Part shown: one piece after another, positions 34,774 through 46,088 of the stretch
How the letters are laid out: each line of letters opens with the position of its first letter
How positions within the stretch are numbered: the first letter of the stretch is position 1
NCBI GenBank assembly: GCA_001599715.1
Contig: BCHU01000009.1
Location: 1,054,001 to 1,118,000, forward strand
DNA: 64,000 nucleotides
Reading direction: 5' to 3'
From: Phaeotremella fagi
Lineage: Eukaryota; Basidiomycota; Tremellomycetes; Tremellales; Phaeotremellaceae
The notes under the pieces: model-generated
What the model was told of the DNA's origin: nothing
Databases searched by the model: none
What the model saw: the letters and a program-made list of their open reading frames with translations, nothing else
Position numbers and translations under genes: made by a program

Positions 34774-36264
34774 TCAAGGACCATCTATTTCATCTCTAAC
34801 GACACCCACACCCCAAGCGCCAGCGCCCTCAGTATCCCATCTGGCCAATAACTTATCGTTCCCATCTTCTAAATGCAGCACGACCATCCCCGCTCCAACC
34901 CCATCACCCCCAACACAAGTAATAACCAAAGTTTCCGAATCCGTCGTCGAATCGAAACTGAAAATCTCACGGGGTTGATAACAACCCGTAGCGACGTGTC
35001 TATCAAGTTCCAAACCTAACATCGGTCTGCTGTTGGAAGCAACTTTCGGTAAAGATTTGATGGTGTAGATGGCGATCGTGTCACCGGCTATGGTATCTGA
35101 ATTGGGTTTTAATGGGAGATAAGGTCCTTTGGTACGTCGATTCGCTATGTAGATTTTCGTTCCGTCGTGACTTGATTTTATGTCTGAGAGACCGAAAAGA
35201 TCTTGACGCGTTATTGTGGAGTATTGGGTTAGGATGTTTGATGGTAGGGTTTCGATTATTTTGAAATTCGTGGTACTTCGTGATATCGTTCCGTCTGATC
35301 CTAATGGTAATGCTAGTAAGGTCGATGTAGTTTGGAAACCAATGAACAAAGTTGTACCTTAGTGGTTATTTTAGTTATGAGGATTGAGAATTGAAATTGG
35401 GATACAACTAACCGTCAGGTGATACTATCCCATGCCTGGGACCTTTACCATATTTCTCATCAATCTTAAACCCATAAGGTGAATTACCGAATTTCGAAAC
35501 CAAATCAGCTCCTTGTCTGGTATGTATACCTTTGGTTAGATGTATTGTATGAATGGTATTGAGACCTAAATCAGGGACGTAAAAGACATGATCTAACAGT
35601 GGGTGTTGGATGATTTGATGTGGATGCGATATCGACGACGAATTATTCGGTGTGGGGAATGTGTGCGTCGTTATATGATCTGGACCGAATGTTGCTCCCA
35701 AAGCATAAAGAGAAACTGTTGGAGATCCATACTATAAAATTCAGTATCCTTACACAAATCATGACCTACGTTGGAAACGAACATCCATCTACCATCTCTA
35801 GAAACCATCGAATAAGCAGGACTGTCACCACCACTCCCAACCCTGCCTACGATCTTTAACGAGGGTGATGTCAAACCATCCAGAAAATCCAATTTAAACG
35901 TCAACAGTTCCCCATGATTGATCTCGTTAGTCACCACCGAATCTTCTATATGGGTAGGGAAGAAACTTGGATTGATGGAGGAATCGATTTTAACGGGCAA
36001 TATCGAACCGGGAGCCAATTCTTGTAATTTGTTCTTCTTCGCTAGAGGTAGATAATGGAATGGTGTGGATTGATTACTGGGTGTTGAAAGTATCAATCCA
36101 ATCGTGCGCAACTTCTTCTCTTTGTTGATGGTACTTCCATCTTGTTGATGTTTGGATCGAAAGAAAAGGTATCCAATTAAAAAAAATCCAACGAGGATGA
36201 CAAGTCTTAACCTTTTACGTCTCAGTGGACGTATGATACCACTGAGCGTCCTTCTATGAGCCAT
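34774..36264 (-). CDS. Membrane-anchored beta-propeller lactonase (3-carboxymuconate cyclase / 6-phosphogluconolactonase fold)
   Basis: Three exons joined in frame (AAC|TAT and GAC-G|GT), about 460 aa. A basic N-terminus (RRKRLRLVILVGFFLIGYLF) forms a type II signal anchor, so the propeller faces the lumen or outside. Lactonase-family blade motifs: SPAYSMVSRDGRWMFVSNV, HPHQIIQHPLLDHVFYVPDL, GPRHGIVSPDGTTLFIGFQT, DIKSSHDGTKIYIANRRTKG, and CYQPREIFSFDSTTDSETLV near the end. Pfam Lactonase proteins hydrolyse sugar or muconate lactones, but membrane-anchored fungal members are poorly characterised. It is divergent (382 bp) from a flavin oxidase whose products could be lactones. Confidence 0.82.
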
Positions 36265-36646
36265 GAGGGAAAGTGATGGGGAGGTGAAGGGATGTCAACC
36301 TTCTTTCTACAGATTTAGAAAGTTGTTGGAATACTTTATACACTCGACTTGCGCCCTCTTGAACGATTAAACATCTCCCAGTTAATTACTGCGCCTTCCT
36401 TTAGATGATCGATTTTAAGGCACGGAATATTATCCATCGAGATGGACGCGTTTCTTACGAGAGTGGTGTAGAGGACAAGCAGATATCTGACTGTTATTAT
36501 GTTTATTGTCCTTTAATTGACACTAATACGTAGATTACAACAAGATAGAATAGAATTCAATTCATTCAAATACCCAAACAGATAATTTACGTCTACATCT
36601 ACCTTCACGGGATTACCAATCGATCAACTCAATCAACCACCAAAAC
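36265..36646. promoter_or_regulatory. Shared promoter of the lactonase and the flavo-oxidase
   Basis: 382 bp between two divergent start codons, wholly non-coding. No paired CGG triplets or E-box seen; AT-rich near the oxidase side. Common control of the two genes is plausible from layout alone. Confidence 0.4.
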
Positions 36647-39004
36647 ATGCCTAATATACCTTCACATCAATATCCTCTTTTAGCCGATACGACACCGTAC
36701 GATCTATTACCATGTTTACGAACTTCGATACCGCCCTATGCCTCTTCCATACCTTCCTATCCACTCGTCATAGAACCACAAGCAGATGGAGATTTATGGA
36801 AAGCTTCGACTAAACCTTATAACACGAGATTGGAAGGTAGTTTAGGACCACTGGCTGTAGTTTATGGTAAGCGAGTATTTAGAACGATGACTAACCCTCC
36901 TAGCTGAAACGCCAGAGATCATCTCTTCAGCTATTCAATGTGCGAAAAGAGCTCGTGTACCTGCAATAGCGCGATCAGGTGGACACAGCTACGGAGCATA
37001 CTCGTTAGGCGGTTCAATGGATAACGAAACTCTGCAAGAACCGTATGCGAGTTCGAGTTCATCTAGATCTAAAGCCATTGTCAAACAAGATCCAGATCTG
37101 CCCATCGCATCGATACCATCTCTAGTTATTGATTTACGACCAATCAGATCGATAGTTTATGATCATGATACACAGATCGTTTCTGTTGGTTCCGGAGCTT
37201 TACTGGGTGAGATGAATGAGGTTTTGGAGAGGGAGGGTAGATTGGTTCCTGGGGGTGCTTGTCCTACTGTCGGTGTTGGTGGTCAAGCCATGGTTGGAGG
37301 TTTTGGCTTGATGAGCAGGTAGGGGCTTACGAGAGTTTTTGCGGAATATCGCTGATGAAAATTAGGTCTTATGGACTGTTATTGGATAATCTGGTATCTG
37401 CTGAGGTCGTTTTGGCAGATGGGAAAATTGTTACTGCCTCCGAAACAGAGAATCCAGATTTGTTTTGGGTACGTCTATCCAACCCAATAATCATCATGCG
37501 ATCTAACGAAACCTAGGGTCTGAGAGGTGCAGGGCCTTCACTAGCCATAGCCCACACACTAAAATTCCAAACCCACCCAATCCCCGCTCAAATAATCTAT
37601 TTCGAATTAACCCTTCTCCCCAGAAATCTACCCCATTCAGCTGCAGCTCTCAAAAGAGCTACAGACCTGTTTCTGGCGTTCCAAGAATTCGGTGAAAGTC
37701 CTGAAGCAGTCAAGGAATTAGGTATGAGTTGGCATGTGACACCTGAGAAAGGTCAGGATGGGGTTTGGGGTAGTAAAGTTGAGATTGTTGGTCAGTTTTC
37801 GGGGAGTGAGGATGAATTTGAGAATGTTTGGGGTGGGTTTGAACAGGTTTTACGATCTAGGAAGGAAAGTAAATTTCAGAGGGGTCATAGGAAATTGAGT
37901 GAGTTAGGGTGGTCATCTTGAGTTGGCCTCGCTGACACCTTCGGTAGCTTATTTGGAATCAATGCACAATGTTGGAGGTAATTGGACGAGGTTACAAGAC
38001 AGAGGTCCGATGAACATCAACGAGCATGTGAACTTTTATGCGAAGGTGGGTCATTTATGGGAAATAATTCAACTGACAATTACAGTCATTAATAACCAAA
38101 ACCGACATTCCAAGGGCAGCCGTCCAATCCCATCTAGCCCACTTGCTAGCTCTAGCCCCAGTCCAAAACCCATCAACAGGAATAGAGTGGTTCGTCCTAT
38201 CCCCGTATCTCGGTGGCAGCGAATCCCTAGTAGTCAAAAATGGTGGTGTAATCATCAAAAACAAACCACCAAAGGAATCATCATTCGCTCATCGAGATTT
38301 AAAAATCGTCTGGGAAATCTACGCCAAACATATGGATAATCTCGACGTAGATTTATATGGGTTGGGTAGTGAGGTTGATTTAGTTGATTTGGTCAAAGGA
38401 ATGGCGGAAGATTTAGGTGAACCGGAAGCTGTTTGTGAGTAATTTTCTGCATTTTCAGGTTAGGTGCTAATGAAGTATTTTTGGTAGATCCTGCATATGT
38501 GGATCCAGAATTATCAGCTTCACAATATCCACCTTTGATATACGGATCTGCGTATCCAAAATTACAAGAATTGAAAGCCCAATTCGATCCAGAGAACGTC
38601 TTCCGTTCCCCTCAATCAGTCAGATTAGTTCCGTAAGTCTTCCTTACCGATCCAAAACAATCTTAACCGTGACTAAACCAACATACCGTAGATCAAGACA
38701 CGATGCCTCATCCTACATGAAAGCAATGTCCGGTGCCCTCAAACTCCGAAAATTCACTCTAAGCAAGATGATCCAACCTGCCAAATCAGCTGTAGAAGGA
38801 TTAAACCCTTATCTCAATCGTGATAAGATCTCTTTTGCTAGAGTGAACATGAACATGAACAACGATAGTGATGGTGGTGATGACTCTTCGTTGATTTCTT
38901 GGATTTTCGTTTTAGTTGTCATTGGTTCAATTTTGACTTTTGGATTTAGATTTTTTAATAGAGGTAGAGATGGGAGATATAGGAAAAAGATTAGACCTGA
39001 GTAG
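36647..39004 (+). CDS. BBE-type FAD-linked oxidase with a C-terminal membrane anchor
   Basis: Nine or so exons, about 650 aa. The PCMH FAD-binding domain shows [18 protein letters not shown] (His for 8-alpha-histidyl-FAD) and [17 protein letters not shown], whose Cys sits where bicovalent enzymes attach the 6-S-cysteinyl bond. [20 protein letters not shown] and [19 protein letters not shown] are also typical. The BBE C-terminal motif appears as [20 protein letters not shown] followed by [13 protein letters not shown]. The protein then continues about 110 residues to a TM helix ([19 protein letters not shown]) and a short basic tail ending at 39004, an unusual extension for this mostly secreted family. 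It lacks an obvious N-terminal signal peptide. Family substrates are sugars, oligosaccharides or aromatic alcohols. Confidence 0.88.
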
Positions 39005-39093
39005 GATAGATGGATAGGTTCTTTGGGATTTGAGAGCACGTATTTGCATATATGACAGAATGATTTCATACCATTTCAGACTGCTTTCTTTTC

Positions 39094-39135
39094 TTGGCCA
39101 CGACTATTGGCCACGACTACTGGATCATCCCCGTA
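39094..39135. repeat. Duplicated flank (paralogue pair), copy 1
   Basis: The 13-mer TTGGCCACGACTA occurs twice in tandem (39094 and 39107) and continues as a block ending near 39135. A closely matching block occurs at 40276-40304. Each copy lies about 170 bp downstream of one member of the orphan gene pair, marking the edge of a duplication unit of about 1.17 kb. Confidence 0.7.
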
Positions 39136-39292
39136 TACACGCTTCTGAGCTACAAGATCCTACGCTACAAGATTCTGAGCTACTATAGTGGACCAAGCTG
39201 TGACTTTTGATGAAGATACCATCGATGTGTCTGAATAGGTCTTGGGTTACAAGTAAAGAATGGTGTCCGATGTCAAGGGGTTGTGAGGTTCA

Positions 39293-40161
39293 TCATCCAA
39301 GTCGAGTATTCTTCAAGTCAGATTCTAGCTTTTCAACTTCTGAGGATGTGGATGTCCCGATTAAATATTGATAATCATCGCAATTTCCCTGTGCGAACAG
39401 CGAGTTGCAGACGCTGCGTAACAAAGACGCAACACTCTCAGGATCGTTCGAGAGAAGGCCAGGAATGATAGCTCCATTAGTCTCCTTCAACAACTGTACA
39501 GTTTTTTATCAGTATAGACAAGCTTTGTCCATCGCGATGCCCTACATTTTTAACAACTAACTTTACCCTGCGACAGACTTCCCGACGCCATTCCAGCCTG
39601 GTCGTAGGTTTCGCGTCATTAGAAGCACGTCGATTCGCTGACAACCTATCAGAATAGTATCAGCCGATAAAACTAAGCAATCTTTCTAGACAGCGAGGAT
39701 ACTATTGGAGGTCACATACCAGGGTGCACAGTCTGAGACTATCATTGATTTGAGATCAGCTGTATCTTTACGCTGTTGTGCTATGTCATCTTGCAGATCC
39801 AATTGCATCGAATTTAAACTTTCTTCATTGCTCTGAAGAACACGAAGAAGTTATGTAAGTGAAAAGATCTGATCAATACTTGTGCAAGAAGGGGACGTAC
39901 ATTCAGAGTGCGATATCGAAGATTCCAACGATTTCGAGCTGACTCGTGACACCGCAGACGAAATGGAGTAAAGAACTGGAGTTCTGAGACGGCAGGGACA
40001 TGAGAATTGGACGTGTCCTTGATTGGATTGTACCTCCTATCTCGGCTGGAACTGAAATAAGAGTTGCTTACAGTTGATGAAGGATGCGATTGCGATTGTG
40101 ATCGAGGGTGAGAGTGAGAGTGAGAGTGTAGGTCTGGAAAAGTTAACATCGAAGATGACAT
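39293..40161 (-). CDS. Orphan tandem-duplicate protein, copy 1
   Basis: Four exons, about 215 aa, matching copy 2 exon for exon. Exon 1 starts MSSSMLTFPDLHSHSHSHPR (His/Ser repeat from GAGAGT-type DNA near 40108-40131) and ends ELQFFTPFRLRCHESARNRW followed by NLRYRTLN. Exon 2 is a helical acidic/Gln-rich segment (DLQDDIAQQRKDTADLKSMI). Exon 3 carries the basic block WLSANRRASNDAKPTTRLEW and RREVCRRVK. Exon 4 runs from LLKETNGAIIPGLLSNDPES to the stop at 39293. No family is recognised. The WLxANRRAS block loosely recalls a homeodomain recognition helix but is too short to claim. Confidence 0.75.
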
Positions 40162-40275
40162 TCAAGATTCAAACGGAGTAGTGTCAACACTGAATATGTG
40201 AATCTGCCTTACGTAACCGATCCCGATCCAACTCTCCATCGTACAGGATGTCAGTGCCGCTACGAGCACTGTACG

Positions 40276-40304
40276 TTGGCCACGACTACCAGATCATCCT
40301 TGTA
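40276..40304. repeat. Duplicated flank (paralogue pair), copy 2
   Basis: Matches 39107-39135 at most positions, with an identical 14-base core (TTGGCCACGACTAC). It lies 1169 bp from copy 1 and the same distance downstream of its gene, showing that the duplication included downstream flanking DNA. Confidence 0.7.
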
Positions 40305-40457
40305 GAGTTCAATGAAGTGTATATCAAACTCATGAGTGTCGTTAAGTGGACTGGACACCACGTAGCAACAATTTCCCGTCTATCAAACCTGATGAAGTAT
40401 AAAGAGTTCACATAAAAACAACATCCAAGAAGTTCTAAATACTACGATCAGAAATAA

Positions 40458-41339
40458 TCATTCAAGTCGAGTTTTCATCAAAACAGATCCTAGCTTTTCA
40501 ACTTCTGAGGAAGGGGATGTCTCAAATAGACATTGATAATCTCTGTAACTGTCTTGTGAGAATATCAAGTCAGAGACGCTGCGCAGGAAAGCCGTAACAC
40601 TATCAGTATCAGTCGAGTGAAGACCAGGAATGATCGTCCCATGGTATTCCTTCAACAACTGTACAAGTCCGAATCTGATCAGTATAAACAAGCATGAACA
40701 AGAGTCCATCGCAAGACGACCTACGTTTTTGATGATGGATTTCATCCTGCGATAAACTTCTCGTCGCCATTCCAGTCTTGTCCTAGGTTTCGCTTTGATA
40801 GACGCACGTCGATTGGCTGTTAACCTAATCAAACATTGCATCAGCTAGATCGCGAGTATACTGTCTGGAAGGTAAACATACCAAGGTTCACAGGTTGAGA
40901 TTATCATCGATATGAGATCAGCTTCATCGCGACGCTGCTGAGCTCGATCATCCTTTTGATCCACTTGCATCAAATTTGAAGTTTCTTCTTTACTCTGGAA
41001 ATGCAAAGTAAGCGAAACAGAATCATTTTTTTCTTGGTAAGCGAGAAAGATTGGGAAATGGAAAACGACGTGACGTACATTAAGAACCTGATGTCTAAGA
41101 TTCCAGCGTTTTATAGCACTCTCATAACACTTCAGACGAAATGGAGTAAAGAAGATGATATCGAGTTCTGGGACGCGTCGTTGAGAATTGGACATGTCCT
41201 TCATTGGGTTATACCTCTTACTTTGACTAGTACTGGGAATGAGATTGGAACATGACTTGGTTGCAGATGATGATGGATGGGATTGAGGCTTAGGATGAGA
41301 ATGAAAGTATAGATTTGGAGTTAACAATGAAGATAACAT
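40458..41339 (-). CDS. Orphan tandem-duplicate protein, copy 2
   Basis: Paralogue of copy 1 with the same four-exon layout. Exon 1, MLSSLLTPNLYFHSHPKPQS, ends at DIIFFTPFRLKCYESAIKRW and NLRHQVLN. An 84-nt intron leads to SKEETSNLMQVDQKDDRAQQ and RRDEADLISMIISTCEP. Exon 3 is WLTANRRASIKAKPRTRLEW plus RREVYRRMKSIIKN. Exon 4 is LLKEYHGTIIPGLHSTDTDS up to the stop at 40458. Exons 3 and 4 are the best conserved between copies; exon 1 differs by substitutions and indels, but both copies remain fully open. That argues both are translated and under constraint. The basic exon 3 suggests nucleic-acid binding; function unknown. Confidence 0.75.
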
Positions 41340-41733
41340 TCAAGAGACAACACTATATTGAATCTGAGTGATCGATGGCGGGATCTAGTTCTGATCACAT
41401 ACTGCAACAGTATTAATAGAGTATGTGTCGACAAGTGACTAATTTGCATGCACTCATCAATCCTTTACACAGCAATAGCTCATTCTCAGATCCATCCACT
41501 TCTTCAAGAGTGGCAAGAGTCGCATCAACATTCTAATTCAATTGTCAAATATGTACTTCGTACTGAACGTTGTTCTGCCCCAAGTTCAACATAAGCTATA
41601 GTATTGGGTATGCATAAACCAAAAACCGAATCGAGAAGTAAGTATTCTATCGTGAAAAGGAGTCAAGGCGTGAGATTTCCACGGGGAGAGTAGAGAATAA
41701 GTTGCGAACTAGGCAAGGAATGAGAAGGTACCG
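41340..41733. other. Intergenic, orphan copy 2 upstream region
   Basis: 394 bp with no supported frame. The first stretch just before the copy 2 start resembles the region before copy 1 and probably belongs to the duplication unit; the rest is unremarkable. Confidence 0.4.
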
Positions 41734-42464
41734 TTAAACAGTTTCCAAACCAGCATATTCCCTAATCATCAACACATCAGTATCACCCCTCCCAAAGCCA
41801 CGATTGAAACTCACGATTCAACTCCAGGTTCAAGTAAACCAGCATGAGCACCAATCACGCAACCTGATGAACCGACTAACCAGAAGAAAGTTGAAAGCGG
41901 AGCGGCGAACCAGAGAATTGGTAATCCTACATCCATCAATCAAGTATCCTCAAAACAAACTTGAAATTTGACTTACCAATGACGAACAGGGCTGTATAGA
42001 GATTTTGGGGGGTAATGGTTTTACCGGAAACCATGATTGGTTCGGGAACTGCGTAAATCGTAGGTGTCAAACTCTTTATCTCTTTAGCACAGATGGATGA
42101 GATACCTACCGAATCGATTGATACCCAAGAAACCACCGATTAAGAATCCAAGAGCGATCAACAAAAGTGGATTTGAGAGTAATGAATAAACAGCGAGGAG
42201 AGCAACAACGATAGAGTAATTAGCTGAGAAGTAACGACTACCAGGTCGTACGTGGTCAGTAAACAAGAATTAATTGTGTTTTTTTTTCTTCATTAAGACG
42301 TACACGTTGTAACTAGCTCTTTTCATGTATTCAGCAAAATCGGCTGGTCTGGAGATTCTTTGATAATCAAAGAACTCGGAGGGATGGCGGAGAGCTGAAA
42401 GACGTGTTTCTCGGAGGGTTTTGAGGTGGTCTTGGACGTTACCTAGTTGACTGACGAGTTCCAT
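41734..42464 (-). CDS. PRA1-family (prenylated Rab acceptor / Yip3-like) membrane protein
   Basis: Five exons, about 170 aa. Exon 1 reads MELVSQLGNVQDHLKTLRET and ends SRPADFAEYMKRASYNV. Splicing adds RYFSANYSIVVALLAVYSLL, SNPLLLIALGFLIGGFLGIN and VPEPIMVSGKTITPQNLYTA, then LPILWFAAPLSTFFWLVGSS and CVIGAHAGLLEPGVESEYAG, stop at 41734. The NYxxV...SLLxNPLLL and two split hydrophobic blocks are the PRA1 signature: two hairpin membrane segments with both termini cytosolic. By family it acts at ER/Golgi membranes in prenylated-Rab recycling and vesicle trafficking. The short last exon restores the family-typical end after the second hydrophobic block. Confidence 0.88.
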
Positions 42465-42853
42465 TTTGGTGATGCTGTGGGGTGTTTCTGTTGTGGTGGT
42501 AGTGTGAGTTTATGTAGATGTGTTTTGGAGTTGATTGTCAACGTGTAAGGTACGTGTTAGATGAGATGAATAGAATTTATACAGCAAAATAGTAATGAAA
42601 ACAACAAAAAACTACGTTGATTTGAAAACTGAATTCAGCCAGCCAACAGACAAGTCAATGCGGGACGTGTAGCTTTCCCACGGTAGAATTGGGTATACAG
42701 TACTGTTATTCTTTAATCACTCCCCACCTTTAGATTTAGATTCCATTATTGCGAAGCGATTCATTTGTAACGATCTCAGTGTCAGACGAACAATTTAGAG
42801 TTAACATTCTACCTTCCAACATCTACATACACTTCATCACCAATCTCATCGTC
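42465..42853. promoter_or_regulatory. Divergent promoter, PRA1-like gene / unknown protein gene
   Basis: 389 bp between divergent starts. An in-frame upstream ATG at 42749 would add 35 residues to the plus-strand protein. No distinctive motif seen. Confidence 0.35.
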
Positions 42854-43962
42854 ATGCCTCCAATAACACCAAACGCAGACGCAGGTCCTTCCACTCAACC
42901 TTTACCACCAAGACCCAACGATGACGTCTCACCACCAACCGAACCAATCTTAGGATCATCGCCACCCCCGTCCCAGCCCACCTCGCATCTCTTCCCCTTC
43001 CCACCGTCCAACCCCCTCCGTCCCCCAGTGTCGATTCCCATCAACAGCTTATTCCCGCCATTAATAGGTAATCAATCGTCAATAGCCACAAGTTCTTTAC
43101 CGTCTTCATCGAATCATACTTCTACACATGACCAGAATTATATCCATCCACAAGAGGTTGTAGAGATACCTAGAGTTATTGCTAGAATCCCAGAAAGATG
43201 TTTTACATTTTGTAACCAATCAGATGGAGGGTTAGCTAACTGTCGTATGCTTTGTCTAAGGAAGAGGAACCTAAAACCAAATCAATCGGTTCAACTGGCT
43301 AAACTACGTCCAAAAAATCTACGTCCTGAATCTACGATTCCGACATCAATCCCAACCATCACACAGACGTCATATTCATCATGGTTCAGGATACCTTTTG
43401 ATAATTTAAGAACGTTTGTTGAACCGTATTCGATCATTTATGTTCAAGGGACGTTTCAGGGTGTGGTGGGACGTTATATGGAAGAAATGGAATTTGATGA
43501 TGGTCAATATGATTTCAATCATTTATCTAGGGATGGGAAGGGGAAACGTGGGGAGGATGTAGCGATGGAGAAATTAGATTGGGGCGAACATGGGTAAGTA
43601 GTACTCCAAACAATATATAACAAATGACTAACCCAGTTCTTAGTAAACTAATCCATCTCCCCCTCTCATCAATCTTCCAACCCATCACCCAAATCCCGGA
43701 AACCTTCATGAAAATATTCAAACCTCCACTAACCCTCCTGACGAAATACATGGAAACATTCCAAGACGGGACTCAACAACGTGGACTCGATAGATTCGTC
43801 GGCGAGATCCAGAAAGGTTCGGCTATCGGGTTTTTGGGCAAGATGCAGGATAATTTGGAGAGACGGGTTGTGGAATCTGAAGAGAGGGTTAGGAAATTGG
43901 AGAGGGATGAGGGGAAACGACGGGAGAGGGAGGATGTTAAGGTTGATGGTAAAGGGGAGTAG
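42854..43962 (+). CDS. Hypothetical protein with a proline-rich N-terminus and C-terminal coiled coil
   Basis: Two exons (intron about 43593-43643, donor GTAAGT) give about 352 aa. The first 100 residues are Pro/Ser-rich and disordered (LPPRPNDDVSPPTEPILGSS). A compact middle contains RVIARIPERCFTFCNQSDGG followed by LANCRMLCLRKRNLKP, four cysteines in a short span that could bind metal or form disulfides. Then SWFRIPFDNLRTFVEPYSII and a likely amphipathic stretch KLIHLPLSSIFQPITQIPET. The charged C-terminus (ERRVVESEERVRKLERDEGK) is a coiled coil. I recognise no named family. The Cys-containing middle looks conserved in style, and a mitochondrial or membrane-associated role is only a guess. 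Confidence 0.7.
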
Positions 43963-44145
43963 GATTTTTGGTACAGATTTTGCATGGGTTATTGGTTAGA
44001 CTTTTAGGTTGTCATTCTGCATGCTAGTGGTCGTTAGATCTTACTTTTCATCAAATGCTCAATAACACTTTGATGTGTTGTAAAATAGCAATCCTATCCA
44101 AGCCAAGGTCATACATCAAGTACACATCTAAACACCACCACCCTA

Positions 44146-45654
44146 TTACTCAACCTTCCCCTTCTCGGAATCACTAGCATAACCTCTCTCAACCGATTCC
44201 TCCATCCCCATCAAAACGTCACCCTCTCCCTGTCCCTGCTCCACAACAACCTCCCGTCCAAGATGACGATTAGCCAAATCAATCCAAACCTTCTCATCAA
44301 TTTTCGAACCATGATTCAAACGTTTAGCTCGAGACCACATCCCGATTTTGGAATCAGTGATGAATTTGTATGTCACGTATGGCCAGGATTTATGGGATGG
44401 GAGAGGTTCGTAGAATTCTTTAGCTGTTTCTCGGAGTTTAGGGAGATTCGTCCATGGAACAGAAGGGAAATCGTGGTGTTCGTTATGATATCCGACCTAT
44501 GGGTGTTGGTTAGGTGACTGATTCTGGCCTAAAATGAAAGAGAGCACTTACGTTGTAACACAATAAATTCAACCAACCATAATAACTAGTCGTCTCCTGT
44601 CCCAAACCCAACGGTCCATCATCATCAACTCCCCCCTCCATCAAATAATGTTCAGCGATGAAATGAGCCGCACAAGGATGTAACGATCCAGCGAAGAAAC
44701 TACTCAATAAAAGATAAACCAACGGTCTCCAACCGAAAATTTTAACTAGCAGAGTATCGAATGTTAGAACAACCAAGAAATTGAGACCATGCCAGAGAGT
44801 TGGTTTTTGGGTTTTGATGAATCCAGGTCGAAGAGCGTAAAAGAGAAGTTGGAACGTTCTGTACAATCAATGTTAGACCATAGCACTTGGAATGAAGATC
44901 AAACGTGAACGTACGCGAAAAAAGTTTTGCCAGCTACGTTATTCAATAAAACAGCTTCCAACCGACTAGGCAAATCCGTATCGATCCCATCTTCCCCCAA
45001 AAATTTATGATGTTCAATATGATAACCCTTGAAAGCCATCGCGTAAGGAACCCCAATAATCAGATTAGCGAAGATCGCCAGCAGTTTATTGAGTTTGATC
45101 GATTTGAAAGCTAGATTATGGGTGATCTCGTGGATGGCTAAAAAAGTGTTTTGGTTGAGTGTACCACCTATTATGTAGGCTGTAGCTAGGACTTTTGGGG
45201 AGAGCGGGTGGGAGGATTTTAGAGTTATGGCGAGGGTTAGTTGGGTTAGGGTTACGAGGAGGACTAAAGGGAAGGTGTAGGGTGTTGGACCCATTAGTTT
45301 TCGGACCTGTATGGTGGTTAGTTGAAGGTGTTCATTCTGATCGCAAAAACATATACATACCTCAGGATGAGCTTTTAGAATCGCCATTCGTCTAGAACGA
45401 TGAGGTTCCTCCGTCGTCATCCATTGAAAATCAGGGAACGGATCGACGAAACCACCATCATCGTCAACGACATCTTTCTCTTGACCAGCCTGAATAGAAT
45501 CTGATTGATCTGATGAACCTGATGAAATGGGATATGAATCTAATGAGATCTCTGAATCGGGGGTGGTTGGATAGCTTATGGTGGGAGCACTAGCACGAGT
45601 ACGACTACGGGTGGTGAAGGGACGTATATCTGGAGTTACAGTTTTTATGACCAT
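44146..45654 (-). CDS. DES1: Sphingolipid delta-4 desaturase
   Basis: About 430 aa, five exons. After a disordered N-terminus the Lipid_DES leader (DFQWMTTEEPHRSRRMAILK, AHPEVRKLMGPTPYTF) begins the domain. The three histidine boxes that hold the di-iron centre are intact: FLAIHEITHN, GYHIEHHKFLGEDGIDTDLP and GYHNEHHDFPSVPWTNLPKL. Four membrane helices lie between them. The enzyme introduces the delta-4 trans double bond into dihydroceramide, feeding glucosylceramide synthesis in the ER. Glucosylceramide made by this route matters for fungal growth at neutral pH. The C-terminal tail after the desaturase fold (from about SKIGMWSRAKRLNHGS) is longer than in animal enzymes. Start chosen at 45654 (MVIKTVTPDIRPF). 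Confidence 0.93.
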
Positions 45655-46088
45655 CTTGTGTTGAGAAAGGATTGATGAAAATGAACGTGAGTTTAGGTCT
45701 GAGTTTGATCGACACGGACTGCGGTTTATACCGGACGCGATTGATTTGATTGAAGGAGGGGTGTTGGGTGATGGCGAACCTGCGCTCGTATTTTGGGATT
45801 AATAAGACGTGATTGTTCTCTTGTTGGGGTTCTAGATTCTACTATTTATTAGAGGAATTAGAAGAATGGAGGGATGATATGAAAAACTTAAACACGAGGA
45901 CAGCTTTTAGGTTAAGTGTTAGCTAGACTGTTGTAGCCTAGACTTGGCGGTTTATCAGGGTGGCATTTTACTTGAGTTCTGTATCAGCAGTTTACATGAA
46001 GGGTGATACATGTATGCATTTACAGCATTCTCAAGTATAAAATGACAGGTATAAATCATGCTTGGTATCAACTAATCCAACCCAATCC
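45655..46088. other. Intergenic, upstream of the desaturase
   Basis: 434 bp, non-coding by inspection, holding the desaturase promoter on the right of its start and the 3' end of the PPR-like gene. No motif stands out. Confidence 0.4.

Noticed and set aside
40845..41255. Homeodomain call for the orphan pair (ISTCEPWLTANRRAS)
   Set aside because: Only one short helix-like block matches; the preceding helices and the W-F-x-N core are not convincing, so it is kept as an orphan with a basic block.
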